Source: JBCAXA01 sp038749025
GTDB lineage: Bacteria; Pseudomonadota; Gammaproteobacteria; Steroidobacterales; Woeseiaceae
Direction of reading: 5' to 3'
Length of the DNA stretch: 64,000 nt
Assembly (NCBI GenBank): GCA_038749025.1
Contig: JBCDIL010000008.1
Span: forward strand, 1 to 64,000
Shown: positions 17,163 through 25,314 of the stretch, piece after piece
Layout: every line of letters begins with the position of its first letter
Position numbering within the stretch: position 1 is the stretch's first letter
Position numbers and translations under genes: made by a program
The notes under the pieces: generated by a model
The model's input: only the letters and a program-made list of their open reading frames with translations
Databases searched by the model: none
Told to the model about the DNA's origin: nothing

Positions 17163-17635
17163 CGGAGTGGCCGGTCGCTGCGAATGACGCCGTTGGTGTC
17201 GGCGGCCACCCAGTCGCCCGGGTTGAAGGTAACGCCGCCGAAGCGGATCGGAATGTTGAGCTCTCCTAGGCCGCGTTTGTCGGTTTTGCGTGGGCTTGGG
17301 GCTAAGGCTTGCACGCCCAACTCCAGTTTCGCCAGCGCATCGACATCGCGGATCGCTCCCCAGATAACCAAGCCTACCCAACCGTTTTTGACAGCATTCG
17401 CTGCGATCATGTCGCCGAGTAATGCTTGGCGCGTTATGCCGCCGCCGTCGACAATCATTATACGCTGTTCGCCGGGCTCCGCCGCTTGCGCTTTGACTAG
17501 CGAGTTGTCCTCAAAACACCGGATCGTGATGATCTTGCCGGCGAACGCACGCCAGCCGCCGAACGTCCGCAGCGGCGTATCCAGTACGTCGACAGACGGG
17601 TAGGCATCGCAAATGTCCGGTGTGGAGATGGTCAT
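17159..17635 (-). CDS. RraA-family protein (aldolase/oxaloacetate decarboxylase-like)
   Basis: 158 residues, the usual length for RraA. Conserved segments are TPDICDAYP, GGWRAFAGKIITIRC, IMIVDGGG, GDMIAANAVKNGWVGLVIWG and IRDVDAL, the last matching the family's GxxRD-type loop. The family contains RNase E regulator RraA and the 4-hydroxy-4-methyl-2-oxoglutarate aldolases, many of which also decarboxylate oxaloacetate. In a catabolic operon, the enzymatic reading is at least as likely as RNase E inhibition. ATG 17635 overlaps the dehydrogenase stop as ATGA. Confidence 0.8.
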   Translation of the reverse strand: MTISTPDICDAYPSVDVLDTPLRTFGGWRAFAGKIITIRCFEDNSLVKAQAAEPGEQRIMIVDGGGITRQALLGDMIAANAVKNGWVGLVIWGAIRDVDALAKLELGVQALAPSPRKTDKRGLGELNIPIRFGGVTFNPGDWVAADTNGVIRSDRPLR

Positions 17636-19080
17636 GGAAGCTGACCCGACTTTATCACCAGCATTTTTTCGACCGACATATCGGCGATCGTATGGGGGAT
17701 TCCGCCAACGCCGAGTCCTGACTGCTTTAAGCCGGCGAAAGGCATGCCATCTACACGGAACGCTGTGTGATCGTTCACCATGACGGCCGATGCATCGAGT
17801 TCGTTGTAAACCTGCAGCGCCGTTTCTAACGAGCCTGTAAAGACCGCGCCTTGAAACGCGAACGGCAAGGCGTTCGCTCGCTCGATGGCCACCGCGAGAT
17901 CGTCGTACGGATAGACGGCGACCACGGGCCCAAAGATTTCGTTGGTTGATACTTTTGTATCGACCGGTGGGTCCCAAAGAACCGTGCACGGGTACAACGA
18001 GTCGCTGAGGGCTTGACCGCCAGCGAGTTGCTCGGCACCTGCCGCAACGGCGGCGGCGACCCAGTTGGCAACGCGCTCTGTTTCCGCGGGTCTGATCAGT
18101 GGGCCAACCTCAGTAGCGAGGTCCGTCGGATCACCGATACGTAACGCGCTAGCTTGTTTCGCCAATCGCTCGGCGAACTCGCGAGCGACAGCGCGCGCCG
18201 CGAAGACTCGCTGGACCGATACACAGACTTGGCCAGCGTGGTAGAAGCCACCTTTCAACGTCGCCGCTAGTGCGGCGTCTAGATCGGCGTCATCGGCGAC
18301 GAATAACGGCGCAGCGCCGCCGTGTTCTAGCGCACAACGTGTGCCTGGACTTAACTTCGAGCGGAGCATCCAGCCGACACGCGCTGAACCTATGAAGCTA
18401 AAGAACGCGACTCGCGCATCGGTGACTAAGCGTTCCGCGTCGTCGAGTGTATTGGATAGCAACGCTTGGCAGCTGGCCCGCGGTATGCCGGCTTCGTGCA
18501 TTATCGAGACGAAGGAGAAACACGATAACGGTGTGTCGTCGGCCGGTTTCACGATCACCGGGCAGCCAGCAGCGATCGCCGCGGCGACTTGGTGAACAAT
18601 CAAGTTTAACGGGTGGTTAAACGCGCTAATCGCGACGACGATACCGATCGGTTCACGCCCGGTCACGGCAAGTCGACCATCGCCGGGCGCTGTTCCCGCG
18701 ATCGGGATCCGTTTGCCTTGCTCCGTGCGGACCGTCTCGATGCAGAGTCGCAGCCCGTCGATCGCACGCAGCACTTCGACTTTTGAATCGACCAAAGGCT
18801 TGCCACCCTCGGCAGCGGCCGTGATAGCAAGTTCATCGGCACGCGCGGTCATTAACGCGATAGCGCGTTCGAACACAGTGACTTTCTCGGTCGCACTCAG
18901 CCAATTGCGCCGGTCACGGAACCAGGTCGTAGCTGACCGCAAAGCTTGTTCGTGCGTTTGCGCGCCCGCTGTGTCGATCGTCGCCAACCGTGCACCATCG
19001 TACGGTGCGGTCACATCGCGTCGACCGGCGGCTGGCGGTGCGTCGACAACCAAGGTTTCGACGTGTGGCAATTCACTCAT
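17632..19080 (-). CDS. Aldehyde dehydrogenase family enzyme
   Basis: A 482-residue NAD(P)-dependent aldehyde dehydrogenase. Key residues are Asn155 in FNHPLNL, Glu252 in ALEHGGAAP (the family usually has ELGG) and the catalytic Cys286 in HAGQVCVSVQ, then EIFGPVVAVYPY and MPFAGLKQSGLG. The aldehyde cannot be assigned. It overlaps the TPP-enzyme gene upstream and the RraA-like gene downstream by 4 bp each. A TPP lyase making an aldehyde that this enzyme oxidises is a reasonable but untested pairing. Confidence 0.9.
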   Translation of the reverse strand: MSELPHVETLVVDAPPAAGRRDVTAPYDGARLATIDTAGAQTHEQALRSATTWFRDRRNWLSATEKVTVFERAIALMTARADELAITAAAEGGKPLVDSKVEVLRAIDGLRLCIETVRTEQGKRIPIAGTAPGDGRLAVTGREPIGIVVAISAFNHPLNLIVHQVAAAIAAGCPVIVKPADDTPLSCFSFVSIMHEAGIPRASCQALLSNTLDDAERLVTDARVAFFSFIGSARVGWMLRSKLSPGTRCALEHGGAAPLFVADDADLDAALAATLKGGFYHAGQVCVSVQRVFAARAVAREFAERLAKQASALRIGDPTDLATEVGPLIRPAETERVANWVAAAVAAGAEQLAGGQALSDSLYPCTVLWDPPVDTKVSTNEIFGPVVAVYPYDDLAVAIERANALPFAFQGAVFTGSLETALQVYNELDASAVMVNDHTAFRVDGMPFAGLKQSGLGVGGIPHTIADMSVEKMLVIKSGQLP

Positions 19081-20732
19081 GCGGCAGTGCCGACCAACTC
19101 GCCGAGGCGTTCTGTGAGCCGCAGGTTCTCGCGATAGTCGATAGGCACAACGACGAGACTAGGGCCGTCCTCGGTGAACGCGGTCTCAAGGGTTTGTGCC
19201 AAGTCGGCCGCTCGCCCAACGCGGTGTCCGGACCATCCGAATGCGTCGGCTAGTTGAAGCCAGTCGGGATTGGTGAACGCGAGATCGGTATGGCGGCCAT
19301 GTTCGGCTTCTTGCTTCCATGAAATCAACCCGTAGCCGCCGTCTTCCCAGACCATGACGACAGGCTCGACACCTAATCGAGTTGCCGTTTCCATTTCTTG
19401 CACGTTCATCAAAAAGCCGCCATCACCGGCGATCGCCAGAATGCGCCGCTCGGGGTACAGCAGGCTAGCGGCGATAGCGCCGGGCAGCGCGAAACCCATT
19501 GAACAAAAGCCGTTCGGAATAAGACAGGTGTTCGGTTCATGGCAATGGTAATGGCGCGCGATCCACATCTTGTGCGCACCAACATCCGACAAGACGATGT
19601 CATTGGGGCCCATGACTTGGCGAGCATCGGCCAAGGCCTTCTGTGGCCGAATCAATCCCTCGGTCGTGTCGCCAGCGTGCGCAGCGAGTTCCGCTTGCAT
19701 CTGGCTGCGAACGTCGTGTTGCTGGGCGAGATCGTAGTCCGGGACGCCCTGTTGATCGAAACGCTCATTCAACATCCACAATGTATGCGCTAAATCGCCG
19801 ACCAGTTCGACGTCGGGGTGGTAGTGCTCGTCAATTTCGGCAGGCAGAAAGTCGGCGTGGATGATCGGTTTGTCACCGCTTGGGTTCCACAGCGAGGGGT
19901 GGTATTCGACCATGTCGAAGCCGAGTGTAATGACGAGATCGGCATCATCGATTGCCAGCGTCGGGATGTCTTTCGCACCAAGGCCGATTGTGTACAAGCA
20001 ATACGGCGCGTCCATGTCGACGGCACCTTTCGCCATGAACGTCGACAAGACACCGATGCCAGTTTTTTCACACAACAAGCGCAGCTGCTTCGATGCGCGG
20101 CGGCGAATGCAGCTGTTGCCGGCGACAATCACAGGCCGTTTCGCAGCCGCGATTCTTGCAAACGCGCGGTCGGCAATCTTGTCGTCGATAACCGCTCGGC
20201 GGAAGCGCCGCGGCTCAAGCGGCGTCGCGCTTGATGAGTGTTTCGCAATGTCCTCGGGCAGCTCGACATGGACTGCACCCGGTTTTTCGCTGCGGGCTAC
20301 GCGTACCGCCTTGCGAACGATCTCCGGGATCGTATCGGCGTTCAGGATCGTCGTCGCCCATTTCGTGACCGGTCGAAACATCTCGACGACGTCCATGATC
20401 TGGTGCGACTCCTTGTGCAAGCGCTTAGTCGAGCCTTGACCGGTCAACACGAGCATCGGCGCTCGGTCCATGTTGGAATCGGCGACGCCGGTGATCAAGT
20501 TCGTTGAGCCGGGACCTAGCGTGCCGAGGCAACCGGCGGTTTGGCCGGTTAAGCGCCCGTAGATCTCCGCCATAAACGCGGCGCCTTGTTCGTGCCGCGT
20601 TAACACGAAGCGGATTGAATCCGATTCCTGCAACGACAGCATGAAGTCGGCGTTTTCCTCGCCGGGCACACCAAATATCACCTCGACGCCTTCGGCTTCG
20701 AGGCACTGCACCATCAGATCAGACGCTTTCAC
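19077..20732 (-). CDS. Thiamine-diphosphate enzyme of the acetolactate synthase family
   Basis: A 551-residue TPP enzyme. The catalytic Glu is in TRHEQGAAFMAEIYGRL, followed by TLGPGSTNLITGVADSNMD. The TPP motif starts GDGGFLMNVQEMETA and ends VWEDGGYG, where acetolactate synthases usually have Asn as the second metal ligand. It belongs to the stand-alone (no small subunit seen) acetolactate synthase-like group. Acetolactate formation or pyruvate/2-oxoacid decarboxylation are both possible. GTG 20732 is chosen for its AAGGAG site six bases upstream. It follows prpD by 78 bp and overlaps the dehydrogenase gene. Confidence 0.85.
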   Translation of the reverse strand: MKASDLMVQCLEAEGVEVIFGVPGEENADFMLSLQESDSIRFVLTRHEQGAAFMAEIYGRLTGQTAGCLGTLGPGSTNLITGVADSNMDRAPMLVLTGQGSTKRLHKESHQIMDVVEMFRPVTKWATTILNADTIPEIVRKAVRVARSEKPGAVHVELPEDIAKHSSSATPLEPRRFRRAVIDDKIADRAFARIAAAKRPVIVAGNSCIRRRASKQLRLLCEKTGIGVLSTFMAKGAVDMDAPYCLYTIGLGAKDIPTLAIDDADLVITLGFDMVEYHPSLWNPSGDKPIIHADFLPAEIDEHYHPDVELVGDLAHTLWMLNERFDQQGVPDYDLAQQHDVRSQMQAELAAHAGDTTEGLIRPQKALADARQVMGPNDIVLSDVGAHKMWIARHYHCHEPNTCLIPNGFCSMGFALPGAIAASLLYPERRILAIAGDGGFLMNVQEMETATRLGVEPVVMVWEDGGYGLISWKQEAEHGRHTDLAFTNPDWLQLADAFGWSGHRVGRAADLAQTLETAFTEDGPSLVVVPIDYRENLRLTERLGELVGTAA

Positions 20733-20810
20733 GCGGCGCTCCTTGCTGCTCTTTCTAACGCTTATACACGCATCATGGGCGCTTCGCAGAGCTGACGCAG
20801 CTAGCGTCAA

Positions 20811-22295
20811 TCAAATGACGAGTCGATCCATGAACTCATTCACTGCTGTGTCGGCTAATTCGTCCGCGTCTTTACACAATGCGAAGATAGCCTCAGCTCG
20901 TGCGGCGGGGAAGCGGGTTGCCAGATTGCGCTGGAACTTTGCCTCGAGCACTGGGATGCCCTCCGCGCGGCGGCGCCGGTGTCCGATGGGGTACTCGATT
21001 TCAATTTTGTCGGTATGCGAGCCGTCGTTGAAAAACACTTGTATGGCGTTCGCAATCGAGCGCTTATCCGGGTCATGGTATTCCCTGCTGTAGCGTTCAT
21101 CTTCGGCGACGACCATTTTGGCGCGTAATTCGTCGATCAACGGGTTAGCCGCGTGGAAGTCATCCTCATAGTGCTCGGCGACCAGGTCGCCAAAGATCAG
21201 CGGTACGGCTGTCATGTACTGCAAGCAGTGATCGCGGTCGGCTGGATTATTGAGATCACCCTCTTTGGAGATAATGCGAATCGCAGACTCATGGGTCGTT
21301 AACTCGATCCGCTCGATATCGCTGAGGCGATCCCGAACCTCGGGGTGTAACCGTACCGCGGCCTCGCACGCTGTTTGCGAGTGGAACTCGGCCGGGAAAC
21401 TGATCTTAAAGAGGACGTTTTCCATGACGTAGCTTCCGTACGGGCGTTGGAACTTGAACTCTCTGTCGACGGGTTCTTTGAGTTTCAGGTCTTTGTTTGT
21501 TTGCGAGAATGCAACGTCATAAAAGCCCCACTGCGGCGCGGTCAATACGCCAGGGATGCCCATCTCGCCACGCATTGAGATATCGGCCAGACGAACGGCG
21601 CGTGATGTCGCGTCGCCGGCCGCCCACGACTTGCGCGAGCCGGCGTTCGGCGCGTGCCGATAGGTTCTTAGTGCCGAGCCGTCGACCCACGCTTGCGAGA
21701 GCGCCGCCATCACTTGTTCGCGTGTTCCACCCAACATGGCGGTCGCAACGGCTGTTGACGCCACACGAACTAGCAAGACGTGGCATAGCCCAACGCGATT
21801 GAACGAATTCTCGAGCGCCAATACGCCTTGGATTTCGTGGGCCTTGATCATTGCCGTCATCACGTCGCGCATCGTTAGCGGTGTTTCACCGGCGGCGATT
21901 CGTTGCTGCGATAGGTAATCGGCCACGGCGAGAATGGCCCCAAGGTTGTCAGACGGGTGACCCCACTCGGCCGCTAACCACGTGTCATTGAAATCCAGCC
22001 AGCGAATAATACAGCCGATATCCCAAGCCGCCTTCACCGGATCGAGCCGTAACTGCGTGCCAGGAACGCGGGCGCCATTGGGCACGACGGTCCCTTCGAC
22101 GATGGGGCCAAGATGCTTCGTGCACTCCGGAAAGCGCAGCGCGAGCAGGCCACAGCCCAATGTGTCCATTAGGCAGTTACGGGCTGTGTCATACGCTTCG
22201 TCAGAGTCGATCGCGTAGTCGAGGACATAGTCGGCGATATCCTGGATAACTTGGTCGTAGTCCGGACGGAGGTTGCTTTCAACAGTAGCGCTCAT
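20811..22295 (-). CDS. prpD: 2-Methylcitrate dehydratase PrpD
   Basis: 494 residues of the MmgE/PrpD family, close to the usual PrpD length. It dehydrates 2-methylcitrate in the propionate-degrading methylcitrate cycle without an iron-sulfur cluster. Characteristic segments are RWLDFNDTWLAAEWGHPSDN near residue 100 and ISFPAEFHSQTACEAA further on. No acnD or prpF accompanies it, so this is the PrpD-type cycle. ATG 22295 follows AAGGAAG. It is the fourth gene of the operon begun by the GntR regulator. Confidence 0.93.
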   Translation of the reverse strand: MSATVESNLRPDYDQVIQDIADYVLDYAIDSDEAYDTARNCLMDTLGCGLLALRFPECTKHLGPIVEGTVVPNGARVPGTQLRLDPVKAAWDIGCIIRWLDFNDTWLAAEWGHPSDNLGAILAVADYLSQQRIAAGETPLTMRDVMTAMIKAHEIQGVLALENSFNRVGLCHVLLVRVASTAVATAMLGGTREQVMAALSQAWVDGSALRTYRHAPNAGSRKSWAAGDATSRAVRLADISMRGEMGIPGVLTAPQWGFYDVAFSQTNKDLKLKEPVDREFKFQRPYGSYVMENVLFKISFPAEFHSQTACEAAVRLHPEVRDRLSDIERIELTTHESAIRIISKEGDLNNPADRDHCLQYMTAVPLIFGDLVAEHYEDDFHAANPLIDELRAKMVVAEDERYSREYHDPDKRSIANAIQVFFNDGSHTDKIEIEYPIGHRRRRAEGIPVLEAKFQRNLATRFPAARAEAIFALCKDADELADTAVNEFMDRLVI

Positions 22296-22329
22296 GGCGT
22301 TGCTTCCTTAATGCGGTGGTGTAGGCGGT

Positions 22330-23451
22330 CTAACGGTCGGCGATCGGCACGACTTTGCGAGGCGATGGACCGATGTATTCGGCGTTCGGGCGAATAATGC
22401 GGTTATTGGCACGTTGTTCGAAAACATGTGCCGCCCAACCGGTCGTCCGTGACATCACAAAAATCGGCGTGAACAGCTCGGTGGGGATTCCCATGAAGTG
22501 ATAGGCCGAGGCATGAAAGAAGTCGGCGTTACAAAACAGCTTTTTCTCACGCCACATCACTTCCTCGACCTTCGCCGAGACCGGGTAGAGAACGGTATCG
22601 CCAACTTCTTGGCCAAGCTTCTCCGACCAACGCTTGATGATGGCGTTGCGTGGATCTGATTCGGTGTAGACGGCGTGCCCAAAGCCCATGATTTTCTCTT
22701 TCCGTGCCAACATGCCAAGGACTTCTTGCTCGGCTTCCTCGGGCGATGACCATTTTTCGATCATCGCCATCGCCGCCTCATTGGCACCGCCGTGCAGCGG
22801 CCCGCGTAGCGAACCGATGGCGCCTGCAATGCAACTGTGAAAGTCGGATAATGTCGAGGCACAGACGCGCGCCGTAAACGTCGATGCATTGAATTCATGT
22901 TCGGCATAAAGGATGAGCGACACGTGCATAACCCGCTCGTGCAGCTCGCTCGGCGCTTTGTCGTGCAACAATGTCAAAAAGTGTGCGCCGATTGAGTCTG
23001 CGCCGGTGTTGAGATCGACGCGAACACCATCGTTCGCGTAGCGGTACCAATAAACGACGATGCCGGGCAGAGTCGCGATCAATCGATCGGCGGCTGCTTG
23101 TTGCTCATCAAATGACTGTTCGGTTTCGAGGTTACCTAGGAACGAGACACCCGTTCGTAGGACGTCCATCGGGTGCGCCGATGCCGGAATACGCTCTAAC
23201 ACCTCCTTGAGCGCCGTCGGTAAATCGCGCAGGGTTGCGAGACGCGCCTTGTAATCGGCGAGTTCCGCTTTCGTTGGCAAATCACCGTTAAACAAAAGGT
23301 ACGCCACTTCCTCGAAGTCGCAATTGTCAGCAAGGTCGTCGACTTCGTAGCCGTAATAGGTCAAACCGGAGTGACCCATAGCAACCGTGCAGATTGCTGA
23401 TTGCCCGGCAACCTGGCCGCGAAGTCCGGCGCCCATTTTTTTCTCTGCCAT
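22330..23451 (-). CDS. prpC: 2-Methylcitrate synthase PrpC
   Basis: A 373-residue citrate-synthase-family enzyme that joins propionyl-CoA and oxaloacetate to 2-methylcitrate. It has LHGGANEAAM, GFGHAVYTESDPR and FVMSRTTGWAAHVFEQ, holding the family His and Asp active residues. The short length and the position between prpB and prpD favour methylcitrate synthase over the TCA citrate synthase. A GAGGAG ribosome site precedes ATG 23451. It lies 13 bp from prpB. Confidence 0.93.
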   Translation of the reverse strand: MAEKKMGAGLRGQVAGQSAICTVAMGHSGLTYYGYEVDDLADNCDFEEVAYLLFNGDLPTKAELADYKARLATLRDLPTALKEVLERIPASAHPMDVLRTGVSFLGNLETEQSFDEQQAAADRLIATLPGIVVYWYRYANDGVRVDLNTGADSIGAHFLTLLHDKAPSELHERVMHVSLILYAEHEFNASTFTARVCASTLSDFHSCIAGAIGSLRGPLHGGANEAAMAMIEKWSSPEEAEQEVLGMLARKEKIMGFGHAVYTESDPRNAIIKRWSEKLGQEVGDTVLYPVSAKVEEVMWREKKLFCNADFFHASAYHFMGIPTELFTPIFVMSRTTGWAAHVFEQRANNRIIRPNAEYIGPSPRKVVPIADR

Positions 23452-23464
23452 TGTTTGCTCCTCT

Positions 23465-24355
23465 CTAGCTTGATTTGGAAGTCGAGCTGAATAACTCGTC
23501 GAGCTTGCGTTCGAAATCGTGGTAGTTCAGAAACTCGTACAGCTCGTTGCGTGTCTGCATGTCCGCGACGACGGATTCCTGCGTGCCGTCTTCCCGAATC
23601 GCCCGGTAGACTTTCAAGGCAGCCGCATTCATGGCGCGAAACGCCGATAGCGGGTACAGCGCCATACGAATGCCGACTGCCGCGAGCTCGGTTGTACTGT
23701 ACAGCGGCGTCATCCCAAACTCGGTCAGGTTAGCGAGTACGGGTATCGATACGGTTTCGGTCACGGTTCGGTAATGCTCGATTTCCGTCATTGCCTCCGC
23801 GAAAATCATGTCGGCGCCAGCTTCTTGGTACGCGGCGATACGCTCTAGCATCGGCGCCATTCCCTCGACGGCCAACGCGTCGGTACGCGCCATGATGACG
23901 AAGTCTGGGTCAGTCTTCGCATCGACCGCTGCTTTGATGCGATCGACCATTTCCGCTTGTGAGACCAATTCTTTGTTTGGTCGGTGGCCGCAGCGCTTCT
24001 GGCCGACTTGGTCCTCAATATGCACCGCTGCGGCACCCGCGCGGGTGAATTCGCGGACGGTTCGAGCGATGTTGAACGCGCCGCCCCAACCGGTGTCGAT
24101 ATCGACCAGCAGTGGTGTTTCGACAGCGGCCGTGATGCGTTCGACATCCGCAACGACGTCGTTCATCGAGGTCATGCCGAGATCTGGCAATCCATGCGAG
24201 GCGTTCGCGACACCGGCACCGGATACGTAGATGGCCCGGTAGCCGACTTCGCTCGCCATCAACGCCGTGTAGGCGTTTATTGTGCCGACGATTTGCAGCG
24301 GCGTCTCCAGCTCGAGGGCGGCACGAAATCGCCCGCCTGCACTCAGCTTGCTCAT
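23465..24355 (-). CDS. prpB: 2-Methylisocitrate lyase PrpB
   Basis: 296 residues. Cleaves 2-methylisocitrate to pyruvate and succinate. The active loop reads KRCGHRPNKE, the methylisocitrate lyase form, in contrast to KKCGHMGGK of the isocitrate lyase at 12340. VDIDTGWGGAFNIARTVREF supplies the metal-binding region. It starts 9 bp after the GntR stop and is followed by prpC. Confidence 0.94.
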   Translation of the reverse strand: MSKLSAGGRFRAALELETPLQIVGTINAYTALMASEVGYRAIYVSGAGVANASHGLPDLGMTSMNDVVADVERITAAVETPLLVDIDTGWGGAFNIARTVREFTRAGAAAVHIEDQVGQKRCGHRPNKELVSQAEMVDRIKAAVDAKTDPDFVIMARTDALAVEGMAPMLERIAAYQEAGADMIFAEAMTEIEHYRTVTETVSIPVLANLTEFGMTPLYSTTELAAVGIRMALYPLSAFRAMNAAALKVYRAIREDGTQESVVADMQTRNELYEFLNYHDFERKLDELFSSTSKSS

Positions 24356-24364
24356 AGTTGCGAC

Positions 24365-25054
24365 TCACGTTGTGTCTGTGGAAGGTGGCTCGGCCGCGAT
24401 TGTGTCGCGGGCCGCGCGGATGTGACGACGCATCAGCAGCTCGGCTAACTCGCCGTCGCGGTCTTTCAGCGCTTCTAATACACGGCGGTGCTCAGCAAGT
24501 GCCCGGTTGGGTCGGCCAAAGCGGTTCGAGAATTTCGTCCGGTATAAACGCATCAGTTGGTAGTGATCGACGCACAGCGTGTCGTAGAGCAGCGCGTTAC
24601 CGCTCGCCTTAGCAATGCGAAAGTGAAAATCTAAGTCGCCTTGCTGGCGAAAATACTCGCGGCCATGCCGGCGCTCGATTTCGGCCGCGTGCGTGTCCAG
24701 TAAGCGCTCGAGCTCACCGAGCTCGGCAGCCGAAATGCGTTCGGCGGCTAGCCGGGCAGTTTGTCCTTCCAGCGCTTCGCGCAATTCATAAAGCGCCAAC
24801 AGCTGCTCGTGCGACAAGGACACTACCCGCGCGCCGGCATTCGGCGTTGCGACCACCAAGCGCCGCGATTCGAGCCGCCGTAGCGCATCCCGGAGCGGGC
24901 CTCGCGACGTACCGAAACGGCGCGCAAGGTCCGGCTCACGCAGTTTTTCGCCGGGCGATAAGTCGCCCTCGACAATAGCGGCGGTCAAATCGGCCAAGAT
25001 CCGATCGGCAAGCGTCGTTGTAGAAGCGGGAGAGTTTGGTCGGGAGGCGGCCAT
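24365..25054 (-). CDS. GntR/FCD-family regulator of the prp operon
   Basis: 229 residues. An N-terminal winged helix (about 15-75, with GEKLREPDLARRFGTSRGPL) is followed by an all-helical FCD effector domain with the usual metal-site histidines (for example DLDFHFRIAK). It is the first gene of the operon, which points to local control; the effector is probably a methylcitrate-cycle intermediate. Its ATG has no ribosome site and directly follows the palindrome TTGTTAACAA, suggesting autorepression. Confidence 0.9.
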   Translation of the reverse strand: MAASRPNSPASTTTLADRILADLTAAIVEGDLSPGEKLREPDLARRFGTSRGPLRDALRRLESRRLVVATPNAGARVVSLSHEQLLALYELREALEGQTARLAAERISAAELGELERLLDTHAAEIERRHGREYFRQQGDLDFHFRIAKASGNALLYDTLCVDHYQLMRLYRTKFSNRFGRPNRALAEHRRVLEALKDRDGELAELLMRRHIRAARDTIAAEPPSTDTT

Positions 25055-25055
25055 T

Positions 25056-25065
25056 TTGTTAACAA
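25056..25065. promoter_or_regulatory. Candidate GntR operator next to the start codon
   Basis: Perfect 10-bp palindrome TTGTTAACAA, one base upstream of the regulator's ATG. A near-copy, TTGTCAACAA, lies at 25118-25127. GT-N2-AC half-site spacing fits FCD-type GntR operators. Confidence 0.5.
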
Positions 25066-25084
25066 TTATCGCCTGAATCCGTTT

Positions 25085-25124
25085 ATTATAACGCTATAGC
25101 CAAATTTCGGCTATATATTGTCAA
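25085..25124 (-). promoter_or_regulatory. Candidate promoter of the prp operon
   Basis: On the minus strand a perfect TATAAT lies at 25090-25085, about 30 bp before the GntR ATG, and a TTGACA at 25124-25119. The spacing between these two is too long for one promoter, so the -35 element used with TATAAT is unclear. A 7-bp inverted repeat, TATAGCC/GGCTATA (25095-25101 with 25109-25115), lies between them. Confidence 0.4.
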
Positions 25125-25127
25125 CAA
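25118..25127. promoter_or_regulatory. Second candidate GntR operator
   Basis: TTGTCAACAA, one mismatch from the palindrome at 25056-25065 and 62 bp upstream of it. It overlaps the TTGACA element. Two sites flanking the promoter would fit looping or dual-site repression by a dimeric FCD regulator. Binding is inferred only. Confidence 0.45.
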
Positions 25128-25314
25128 TAATTGAGATCCGGTCTGCGTGGTGTTGGCGGCTGATCATCCCCAGCGAGCAATCAACGCGGCTCAGCAAGCT
25201 TGTGTCTAAATCGCCGTAGCTCCACGCAGCGCAATTGCGTTACGTTAGGCGCCCAAGCTGTCGCGCCGTCGGCGCGACGGCGACCGTTCTCAAAGAATAA
25301 GACCAGGACGCTGC

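Noticed and set aside
17636..17989. N-terminal extension of the RraA-like frame
   Set aside because: It lies inside the aldehyde dehydrogenase gene and is Arg-rich. The family start is ATG 17635 with a 4-bp overlap.
22330..23451. TCA-cycle citrate synthase (gltA)
   Set aside because: The protein is shorter than typical GltA and lies between prpB and prpD.
25260..25278. Terminator before pntA
   Set aside because: An 8-bp GC stem with a 3-base loop is present, but no T-run follows on either strand.
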